Part shown: one piece after another, positions 1 to 8,400 of the stretch
Position numbering within the stretch: the first letter of the stretch is position 1
Layout of the letters: every line of letters starts with the position of its first letter
IMG/VR virus record: IMGVR_UViG_3300009514_000021
Coordinates: 1-64,000 of that record
DNA: 64,000 nucleotides
Reading direction: 5' to 3' (one strand)
Source of the DNA: a virus
Notes under the pieces: generated by a model
Seen by the model: only the letters and a program-made list of their open reading frames with translations
Told to the model about the DNA's origin: nothing
The model's database searches: none
Made by a program: the position numbers and the translations under genes

Positions 1-3000
1 AAGGGTCTCGGCGGTCTGGCTGCCGGCATCTTCGCGATCGGCGCTGCGATCCTGTCGGTCGACGAAAAACAGAAGGAGTGGAACAAAGCCGTTTTCGAAG
101 GGGGTGCCCACATCGGGGACATCACCGGTGATGTCCGCAAGCTCGATGACGCCTTAGAGGAGATGACCGACATCGCAACCCAGGCTTCCGCTGCCTGGGG
201 GACGATGCCCAAGGTCCAGATGGAGGCGATGGGTGCCCTCGCTTCGGTCGGGATGGGTTACCGTAAGCTGACCAAGGGGATGGAGCACGCTGACGACCGA
301 GCCATGGCTGTTCGGGATGCTCTCAACGCGGTGAATGCCCATTCAAAGCTGATGGGCATCTCGATGAAGGAGGCCGCCGAGGTCTACAGCGAGTACATGA
401 ACGACCTGGGGCACACGATTGAGGGCGTCTCAGAGAAGTTCGCGTTGGTCCAGAAAGTCGCCATGGACTCGGGTTTCGGCGTCAAGCGCTTCTTCTCCCA
501 GGTGCTTCAGGCCACTTCGGGCATGACGATGTACAACGTCCGCCTCGAGGATGCCGCCGAGCTGCTCAAGAACCTGTCTCGGATCCTCGGCAAGAAGATG
601 GGTCAGGACATGATGAAGTCGATCTCCAAGGGCTTCGTCGACGAGAGCTACCAGCAGCGGTACAAGCGCCTGCTCCTGACGACCCAAAAGAAGTCGGCCA
701 ACCTGTTCCGTCAGGCTGCTGATAGGTCTTCCAAGGCGTTCGTCGAAAAGTTCGGTGAGCACTTCCGCAAGGAGGCTATCAGCAAGGACATCGGCAAGGT
801 CCTCAAGCAGTTCGGTGTCAAGGGCGTTGACGTCGACGCCGCGGCGACCAAGACCGACAAGGGCGCTCAAGACAAGATGGCCAAGAGCCTGGTCAAGGCC
901 ATCAAAGGGATGAGCCCGAAGAAGCAGGCTCGTTTCCTGGCCAAGTTCGGCGAGAAAGTGCCGGCCGAACTGAAGCGTGCATTGGTGCCTCTCATGGGAA
1001 TATCCAAGGCGTCCACCGGCAAAATGTCGGACATGGCCAAGGGGCTCGAGGACCTCGACCTTGGAGGCCGTTTGGCATTCACGCTGAATGCGGTCCAAGC
1101 CAAGTTTTCCAAGCCGCTTCACGAGCTGAGCGCCGAGCAGCTGATGGCGGTCGAGGCCATGACGGGATTGACCGGCCAGCAACTGTCTTCGACGCGTCGG
1201 ATGAGTATGCACCTGGTGGGCTCGTGGGACACCCTCAAGGATTCCCGGAAAGAGATTATGGGCCTGCGGGCTCAGGCCAAAGATAAGTCCAAGAGCGACA
1301 AAGAGCAGGCAGCCATAGCCGATCAACTACGAACGCGCCAGATCGAGCTGCAAAAGACACACGGGTTCGCGATCAATGCCAACGGTGAGATCGTCAAAGC
1401 GAGCATCGACATGTCACACGCCGAAGGCATGAAATTCCATGGCGACGCGATCAAAACTCGCGACCAGTTTTACGGGGCCAACGCCACGGCGTTGAAAGAG
1501 GAGGCCACCCGGATGGACCGGTATCAGGCAGCGGCGATGGCGGTCAAAGACGCCACCATCCCGATGTCGCTTCACATCAAACAGGCTGTAATGCGTCTGC
1601 TCCCCAACATCATGGGCTTCACCGAGTCGATCCTGACCTGGGTCTCTGGCGGCATGGGCACGACCGAGAAGAAGGCCAAGGCCGAGGCGATCGAGGAGAA
1701 CCGAGCGCGCACCAAGGACCTGATCGCTGAAGAGGTAAAGCTCGAACAGCAGATAGCGTTGCTCAATGAGAAGATGATGTCAGCCTCGGCGGCCGAGCAG
1801 AAGACCCTCAAAGAGGAGGTCGGCAAGACGAACACAGAGCTGGTCAAGATTCGTGGCGCCATCATGGCCTCCGAGCAGCTGACTACCGCCCTTCAGAATC
1901 TGACCCAGGGCAAGGGTGGCGTCGCCGGGTTCTTCGGCGGCGACCTCACCAAGGAAGAGATCCTCGCGAGGGCCAAGTCCCGGGCGTTCGGCGGGTTCGA
2001 CCCCACCCAGGCGGAGTACCGAACCGTGGGTAAGGGTGGGATGGTAGGTGCCATGGATGTTCGGGGTTTAGTGGAAGCCCGGGAGAAAGAGATTGGCCGC
2101 AAGTTGACTACGGAGGAGCTGGAGAAGGCTGGAATCGTAAAGATTCAGGACATGGAGGATTTCTCCAAAGAGGGGTTCCGGGACCTACGCAAGCTCTTCC
2201 TCGAGAGCCAGAAGGGAGGGCGAGGGAAGATTCGGGGAGTCGAGGCCGAGATCGAGGCTAAGCACACGGCAAGGCTCGAGGCTCGAGAGAAGAAGCTCCG
2301 TGAGGGGGGCATGGACGAGAAGGCCCTCGGAAAGTGGCGGAAGAGCCAGGAAATAGCCATGAAGAAGGGGATGCGGACCGAGAAGATGATGGCGGTCTGG
2401 GAGATGATGCAGAAGGAGATGAAGGGAACCTTCGAGCGGGCGGGCATTCAAGCTGAGAAGCAGGACGAGACCAACAAGTTGACCAAGGATGAGGGCGATA
2501 AGGTCAAGGGCATCCTCAAGAAGAAGCTGCCGAAAGAAACCGGCAAGGAGATGCTCAAGGCGCTGGATAAGCACGACCAGAAGAAGAAAATCGAGAAGGC
2601 CAAGGCGATCCTCAGTGACCTGGGCATAACCGGGTCCGGGCCGAAGATGGAAGCCCTCGCCAAGAACCTGGTGGGCGCGGCTGAGGGTCGGTCGAAACTG
2701 CACCGCGGGACAGCGGGCGCGATGCGTACCGACATCACCCGCGAAGGTAAAACGATGAAGGCCGGGGAGTGGCTCAAGACTTCGTTGGGCACCGAAGGAG
2801 GTGATTTCCTCTCGGTCATCGACCGGGCCTTGGCCAAAGGCAAGAAGAAGGACTTCATCTACCGCTCGACCGGGGGTCTCATGTCGTTCGACAGCAAGGA
2901 CGACGTGGTCGGGGCTCAGAAGGGCGGGGCCTTCGCCCAGGCGGGCGCCACTGGCGTCACCAACGTCTTCAACATCAACGGCGGGGACCCCGAGGAGGTC

Positions 3001-3069
3001 AAGCGGGTCGTCATCAAAGCGCTCCAGGTCGTCCTGGGACGTGAGCACATGGTGGGGGCGACGACGTAG
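1..3069 (+). CDS. Tail tape measure protein, 5' end missing
   Basis: The frame is open from the first base of the window, so the true start lies upstream and at least 1022 residues are encoded here; the ATG at 163 is internal. The protein is almost entirely helical, Lys/Glu/Ala-rich and has no cysteine-rich or enzymatic motif. A Gly/Ala/Ile-rich apolar stretch opens the visible part, and a strongly coiled-coil segment lies around visible residues 550-625. The C-terminus (VFNINGGDPEEVKRVVIKAL) is a short beta-like segment followed by a helix, an ending common in tape measure proteins. Tape measures run down the tail tube, set tail length and are ejected before the DNA. The next genes are hub and spike proteins, the usual order after a tape measure. 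The identity is inferred from composition, size and position. No peptidase or lytic domain is visible. Confidence 0.82.
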   Translation, partial: KGLGGLAAGIFAIGAAILSVDEKQKEWNKAVFEGGAHIGDITGDVRKLDDALEEMTDIATQASAAWGTMPKVQMEAMGALASVGMGYRKLTKGMEHADDRAMAVRDALNAVNAHSKLMGISMKEAAEVYSEYMNDLGHTIEGVSEKFALVQKVAMDSGFGVKRFFSQVLQATSGMTMYNVRLEDAAELLKNLSRILGKKMGQDMMKSISKGFVDESYQQRYKRLLLTTQKKSANLFRQAADRSSKAFVEKFGEHFRKEAISKDIGKVLKQFGVKGVDVDAAATKTDKGAQDKMAKSLVKAIKGMSPKKQARFLAKFGEKVPAELKRALVPLMGISKASTGKMSDMAKGLEDLDLGGRLAFTLNAVQAKFSKPLHELSAEQLMAVEAMTGLTGQQLSSTRRMSMHLVGSWDTLKDSRKEIMGLRAQAKDKSKSDKEQAAIADQLRTRQIELQKTHGFAINANGEIVKASIDMSHAEGMKFHGDAIKTRDQFYGANATALKEEATRMDRYQAAAMAVKDATIPMSLHIKQAVMRLLPNIMGFTESILTWVSGGMGTTEKKAKAEAIEENRARTKDLIAEEVKLEQQIALLNEKMMSASAAEQKTLKEEVGKTNTELVKIRGAIMASEQLTTALQNLTQGKGGVAGFFGGDLTKEEILARAKSRAFGGFDPTQAEYRTVGKGGMVGAMDVRGLVEAREKEIGRKLTTEELEKAGIVKIQDMEDFSKEGFRDLRKLFLESQKGGRGKIRGVEAEIEAKHTARLEAREKKLREGGMDEKALGKWRKSQEIAMKKGMRTEKMMAVWEMMQKEMKGTFERAGIQAEKQDETNKLTKDEGDKVKGILKKKLPKETGKEMLKALDKHDQKKKIEKAKAILSDLGITGSGPKMEALAKNLVGAAEGRSKLHRGTAGAMRTDITREGKTMKAGEWLKTSLGTEGGDFLSVIDRALAKGKKKDFIYRSTGGLMSFDSKDDVVGAQKGGAFAQAGATGVTNVFNINGGDPEEVKRVVIKALQVVLGREHMVGATT

Positions 3070-4019
3070 TGGCTGAACGGAGCAAAGTCATCCCGATCTT
3101 CCGGAGCGCGTTCATGCGCCCCGAGGACGAGCACAGTCAGCTCGGGATCCGACCGGTGGTGTTCGACATCATCGCGCCGGACGGGGAGACCTCCGTGCTG
3201 CCCGACGGGCTCAAGATGGTGATGCACGTCAACCCCAACACCTTCAAGGTGGCCTACTCCAAGGTCATCGAGCGACTCCAGACCAAGGGTGGGTGGGTCG
3301 AGCAGCACTGGGGAGAGGGCGTCCGGAACCTCACCTTCGACGCAGCCACAGGTGGTTTCAAGCGCCTGTACTCCGGTCTGTCGAACATCACCGGTGGCGG
3401 CTACGACGCTGGCGGCACCCGCCGCCAGACCATCGCCTACGACAAGTACCTCAACCTGCTCGCGATGTTCCTCAACAACGGCGCCATCCGCGGAGACACC
3501 GGTCAGATCGCTTTCCAGGGTATGATCAAGGTGACCTTCGACGGCGGGGTGTACTTCGGGTGGTTCGGGAGCTTCAACGTCGAGGAAGGCGCCGACAACC
3601 CCTACCAGTTCACCCTGTCGACCGACTTCACCATCTCCCACGAGATCCTTCGCCTCCGATCTGGCCCGCTTACCGAGGGGGACTTCATCGACCCGCGGTC
3701 ACCCGAGCTGAGGGCGCGCCAGGCCGAGCAGGCTGCCCTTGCCAAAGACGCTGAGCCCGCGGGCTCCGCCACAGCGGAGAGGCGCGCTGGGGCCACGAAA
3801 CCGACGATGCGGTTCTCCCAATCGGAGCAGTCGTCCAACGTCCAGCCGCCCAAGACGCCGGCGGCGACCTCACCACCGACGAGCAGTCCGAGTGGCACGG
3901 TGACACCCAAGGCCCCACCAGGCACTCGAGCGTTCCTGGAGGGCCTCTCGGCCTTCGGTCCGGATGTTCTGGAGCCAATCGACATCGAGAGCTTCCGTGG
4001 CTCGTCTGTTCCCCCGTAG
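3069..4019 (+). CDS. Hub-proximal tail/baseplate protein, paralogue A
   Basis: The GTG start overlaps the tape measure stop codon by one base, which suggests translational coupling. The 316-residue protein has a beta-rich domain at about residues 50-195 with motifs NPNT, WGE, LTFDAATGGF, FLNNG and YFGWFGSF, then a Pro/Ala/Ser/Thr-rich low-complexity tail from about residue 220. The same motif order occurs in the next gene, so the two are paralogues. The position between tape measure and hub matches small adaptor proteins such as Mu gp43-type, T4 gp53 or XkdP, which link tube, hub and wedge. I see no LysM repeat, so that equivalence is inference. A tail-tube-terminating adaptor ring is an alternative. 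Confidence 0.6.
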   Translation: MAERSKVIPIFRSAFMRPEDEHSQLGIRPVVFDIIAPDGETSVLPDGLKMVMHVNPNTFKVAYSKVIERLQTKGGWVEQHWGEGVRNLTFDAATGGFKRLYSGLSNITGGGYDAGGTRRQTIAYDKYLNLLAMFLNNGAIRGDTGQIAFQGMIKVTFDGGVYFGWFGSFNVEEGADNPYQFTLSTDFTISHEILRLRSGPLTEGDFIDPRSPELRARQAEQAALAKDAEPAGSATAERRAGATKPTMRFSQSEQSSNVQPPKTPAATSPPTSSPSGTVTPKAPPGTRAFLEGLSAFGPDVLEPIDIESFRGSSVPP

Positions 4020-4028
4020 GAGGTCTGA

Positions 4029-5423
4029 ATGACAATCAGCATCCCCGAAGGTGGGCGCGCCCGCGCTGGCAACCCTGGCGCTGCGGAAGCCAACGACCTG
4101 TCCTTGCAGGTCAGCAGGTTCATCGCAAAGCCGGCCTCGGCGGCCGCGTACAGCCAGTCGGCCGTCGGCCCAGAGACGACTGTCGAGATCGAACCCTCCC
4201 AGCACCCGGGTGTCGACGGGTCCAACAAACTCCTGCGCTCGCTGTCGCCGTTCGTCATCCGTCTCGAGCCGCCCTTGGTGTACGCCTCACACCCTGCGGC
4301 CCTGGATAAGGCCAAGACCAACGTCAATCCCGGCATCTACGACTCGGCGGCCAAGTCCGCGGGACGGGATGGGTTCTTCAGCGCTCGAGCTGCTCTGGGC
4401 AACACGGAGTTCGCGACAGCCAACTTCAACGGCCGCACCCCCGAGGAGTTCGTGGCCTCCAGCTCGGGCCGACGCTTCACCCGGGACTCCCCGGGCGCGT
4501 CCCGGGACAACGAGGGAGCCTCGTCCGGCAACTTCGGCAAGCCGACCATCGCCGACCTGTACCAGGCGATCGACATCGCGACCCAGCTCAACACCATCCT
4601 GAAAACCCCGCCCCTGGTACTGCTCATCAACCCGCAGACGCTGTCGATGAGCCGGGTGAAGATTCAGCAGTTCCAGGAGCGGACGCGGTTTGGTTACGTG
4701 TTCCAGGCCTGGGGTGAGGAGCAGCCCAAACTCAGCATCCAGGTCCGGTGCGGCGCCTTCTACTCTGCCGGGCGTGGCCTCCAGTTCGCCAGCCGTCGGG
4801 ACTCAGCTGCCTGGCAGAACACGATGGCGCTGTTCCACTTCTACAAGAACAACGGTTACTTGTACGACACCATAGGCAAGTCCAACGCGCACCACTTCGT
4901 CGGTGCGATCTCCATCCACTACGACGGTTGGTCGTATTTCGGACACTTCGAGTCGTTCACCTTCGGCCTCGACGACACCAACGTCCACGGCGGCGTCAAC
5001 TTCGACATGGAGTTCACGGTGTCTCGGATGGTCGACCACGACGAGCCCGTGGCCCCCGATGGCGAACTGGGTGTGGTCCGTCCTCTCAACTCGCCCATCC
5101 CGAACCCCAACGACCCCCGGTTCCGCGGGCCGAGTTCCCGGGCGGTGAACCCGGCCGGCGAGTTCCGTGTCGGCATCCAGGAAAGCAGCGTGGTCCTGTT
5201 CGAACAAGGCAACGTGGTCGCAGGAGGCGCGGAGGCGTCCCGTATACGCTCTCCAGACCCGGAGGTGAGCCCACCACCGCCCCCGATCTTCCAAGGCAGT
5301 ACAGGGGCGCCAGAGCTGCCCGTGGGAGGCTCTGGGTTCCGCACACCCGACGAACCTGTCGCCGATCCCCAGGCAGCTGCCGCCGCCGCGGCGACTCCAC
5401 CACCCTCACCTTTCGGAGTGTGA
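4029..5423 (+). CDS. Hub-proximal tail/baseplate protein, paralogue B
   Basis: The ATG start has a strong GGAGG at 4019-4023 that overlaps the upstream stop. The protein has 464 residues: an N-terminal region of about 190 residues without recognisable motifs, then a domain at about residues 198-337 that repeats the motif order of paralogue A (INPQT, AWGEEQPKL, GAF, FYKNNG, DGWSYFGHFESF). A Pro/Ala-rich tail ends in an Ala/Pro run. The shared core suggests two subunits of one ring or two stacked rings at the tube-hub junction. The extra N-terminal region is specific to this copy. No catalytic motif is visible. The function is inferred from context. Confidence 0.6.
   Translation: MTISIPEGGRARAGNPGAAEANDLSLQVSRFIAKPASAAAYSQSAVGPETTVEIEPSQHPGVDGSNKLLRSLSPFVIRLEPPLVYASHPAALDKAKTNVNPGIYDSAAKSAGRDGFFSARAALGNTEFATANFNGRTPEEFVASSSGRRFTRDSPGASRDNEGASSGNFGKPTIADLYQAIDIATQLNTILKTPPLVLLINPQTLSMSRVKIQQFQERTRFGYVFQAWGEEQPKLSIQVRCGAFYSAGRGLQFASRRDSAAWQNTMALFHFYKNNGYLYDTIGKSNAHHFVGAISIHYDGWSYFGHFESFTFGLDDTNVHGGVNFDMEFTVSRMVDHDEPVAPDGELGVVRPLNSPIPNPNDPRFRGPSSRAVNPAGEFRVGIQESSVVLFEQGNVVAGGAEASRIRSPDPEVSPPPPPIFQGSTGAPELPVGGSGFRTPDEPVADPQAAAAAAATPPPSPFGV
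5415..5418 (+). promoter_or_regulatory. Ribosome binding site for TTG start
   Basis: GGAG lies six bases before the TTG at 5425. No in-frame ATG or GTG lies between the upstream stop at 5423 and the first conserved residues, so this site supports a TTG start for the hub gene. Confidence 0.6.
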
Positions 5424-5424
5424 C

Positions 5425-8400
5425 TTGGGTCTAGAGCACCGGCCATTCATCGGAACGTTCCAGCTCAACAAGACGCAGCTGGTGCAGCATACGCCGGACG
5501 GCCTCGTCTACGTGAACGGGGACACTTCGCTTCCGGGATGCCCAAAGTGCAACGGCCGGATCGACATCCAGAAGTTCATCACGGAAATCAGTGTCGACAC
5601 CGGCGTCACGGCTGGCGAGGCCTCGGCCTCGATGAGCATCTCCATCCCGCTTCACCACGTTGATTCGTTCGCGCGCGACGCCCAGTACATCCTTCGGCCG
5701 GGGCTCGAGGTCCACGTCTATCTCCGTGGCTACTTCCCGGTCAACGGTATGTACGGCAACCTCGCGGAGTCCCGGGACAGGCAGGTGACCGAGCGGATCG
5801 ACTCGGAAGCCCTGGTCAGCGAGTTCGACCGCCTCAAGATCGAAAACCCCGCCAAGAGCAACCGGGCCTACAAGAGGCAGCTCGACGCGCTGTTCAAGGA
5901 AAACAAAAGGGATCTGCGGAATCGGTTCACGACCCGACGAATGCTCGCCATCGTTCAAGCGGCCGCGGACTATTACAAAATCCCGCCGGAGTGGATCTAC
6001 GGGACCATGCTGCTGGAGGCCAGCGCCGACAACGGGCGCACCTCCATCCCGGTAGGTACCTCGCCCATCTCGAAGTTCCCGGGCGACACGGGAATAGGCG
6101 TTCTCCAGACCATTCGCTCGCGGCACCGCACCAACACCAATCGTTACAACAGGTACGCCCGAAAGCACGGGTTCCCGAGCGTCTGGTGGGAGCATTCCCA
6201 GCTGGCTGACCCTCGGTTGGCCATCTGGTCCAAAGCCGGTGATTTCGCGGTGCTTCAGTCGCGCCGGAAGAACCGCCTCCTCTACGGGGAGATTGGTGCC
6301 TTACAGATGGGCCGCATCCAGTACGCCGATCCCAGCCGTCTAGGGGTTGAGGATGGCGGCAAGGTGAAAGGTCTGACTGCGGCGCAGCGCGCTCGGAGGC
6401 GGAAAACCCTAAAGCGGGTCGATAGCCGCGCAGGGTTCATGGCGCGGGCGCGGAAGCTCTTCAGGAAGGACCGATCTGGAGATCTCGAGGAAGGCGACAA
6501 CGAGTTCCCCTCCGATCCGGCGCTGGCTCAGGACGACTTTGGGTTGCCCGAGGCTCCCCCGACAGCCCCTGACGTCCGTCTGGAGGACTTCGGGCTCGGG
6601 GAGTCAGGCCTTGAAGATGTCATGGCCTACCCGTACTACCACGTCTTCCACGGGGTGATGACCCAGGTCGACCACAGCTGGAGCGGCGGGTTCTTCAGCA
6701 TCAGCGTGTCGGTCGCCTCGATGCTGCACTTCTGGCAGTACCACACGATGAGCACGAACGCGTCCCTGTTCGGCGCGCGAGCGGTCAACTCGGGGCTCAG
6801 GACCTCCCTGGTGGGCCACAACTTCACCGGGATGCACCCGTACGAGATTATCTACACGCTCCATCACGACATGGTCGGTGCCGCAGGCGGTGTGGGCGGC
6901 TACCTCAGTCAGAAAACCAACCAGACGGCCAAGACCGAGGTCCTGGGGGAGAGCCTGTTCTCCCTGAACGTCCGCTACTGGAAACGACGGTTCCAGACCC
7001 GCATGACCAAGCTCCGAATGCACGGGGCCACAGGAGAGCTGTTCAGCACGGTCCAGGCCGCGTTCCTGGGGCGCACCGGGAGCAGCAAGCTCACCCGCCT
7101 GGTCAGGCAACGGTTCGCCGACCCCAGCGCCTCGAAGAACCTCAACAAGAAGATACTCCGTACGGCCCAGTTCATCGGCCTGTTCAAGAGGGAGCGCCTC
7201 TGCGCCCTACAGAAGCGCGGGGACGCCAGAGAGGCTACAGGACAGGAAGGCGCGACTCTCGACTCCTTGGTCCAGTCGATCAGGTCGAGGCCGGCACGCA
7301 GTGGCCGCCCACGGTTCGAAATCAACATCGTGGCGATGCAGGCTTTCGTGGCCAACATCGGCAACTTCGGCCAGGTGAACCTGTTCGAGTCGACCTACGA
7401 GTCCAAGCTCGACATCGCGCTAAAGGTCTGTGAGGTCACGGGATTCGAGTTTTACCAGGATGTCGACGGCGACTTCGTGTTCAAGCCGCCGATGTACAAC
7501 CTCGACACCAGCTCGAGCCGCGTCTACCGCATCGAGGACATCGACATCATCTCGATCAGCTTCTCCGAAAAGGAGCCCGAGGTGACGTACATGACCGTCA
7601 AGAACGGTCACTTCAAGAACATGATCACCGGCGGCACCGAAAACGAGTGGGGCCACCGAGGTCAGTACATCGACTATCGCCTGGTGGCCCAGTTCGGGTG
7701 GCGTCCTGGCAGCTACGAGACCAGCTATTTCAACGACCCCAAGAGCCTGTTCTTCTCTGCGGTCAACCGGATGGACGTCCTCAACGCCCCGGTCAACTCG
7801 GCCAACGTGGTCATCCCCCTGCGGCCAGAGCTGAGGCCTGGGTACCCCGTCTACATCCGGTACCTCGATTGCTTCTATTACCTGCCGACTTTCTCGCACC
7901 AGTACAACGCCGGCGGGTCGTGCACGACGACGCTCCAGCTCACCGGGAAGCGGGCCAAGTTCTACGCGCCCGGTGACCCGTCCAAGAACGGCATCGAGGC
8001 CATCGACCTGGCCAGTACCTTGCTCCCGCGACGTCCGTTGGAGGTCCTCGACGAGCTGGGGCGCCCTCGCCTGTCGGGTTTCCCCAACGTGGTCATGGCG
8101 CTCGACCCCACACGGGTCAACCCGCTGTTCTACATCGTGGGCTCCGATCTCGACAAAATCGACGACCCGCAAGTGCTCAACTCCATCGTTCAGCAGGCCG
8201 CCGACTTCGGCATCCTCAACCCGGTGGAGTTCAAAGGTAAAAAGGCCGTCGTCTACTCTTTCACCGCCACTGCGGGCACCACCCCGGAGGGGCAGCCCAA
8301 GAAGGTCGAGTACCGTTTCTGGTTCGACCGTGTCGACATCGGGTCCGAGCCCATCGAAGCCGTCATGGCGCGTAACCGAGGGAACACCAAGACCAAGGGT

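Noticed and set aside
1-3069. Peptidase or lytic domain in the tape measure, as in several phages
   Set aside because: No HxxxD/HxH, SLT-type or CHAP-type motif could be found in the visible 1022 residues.
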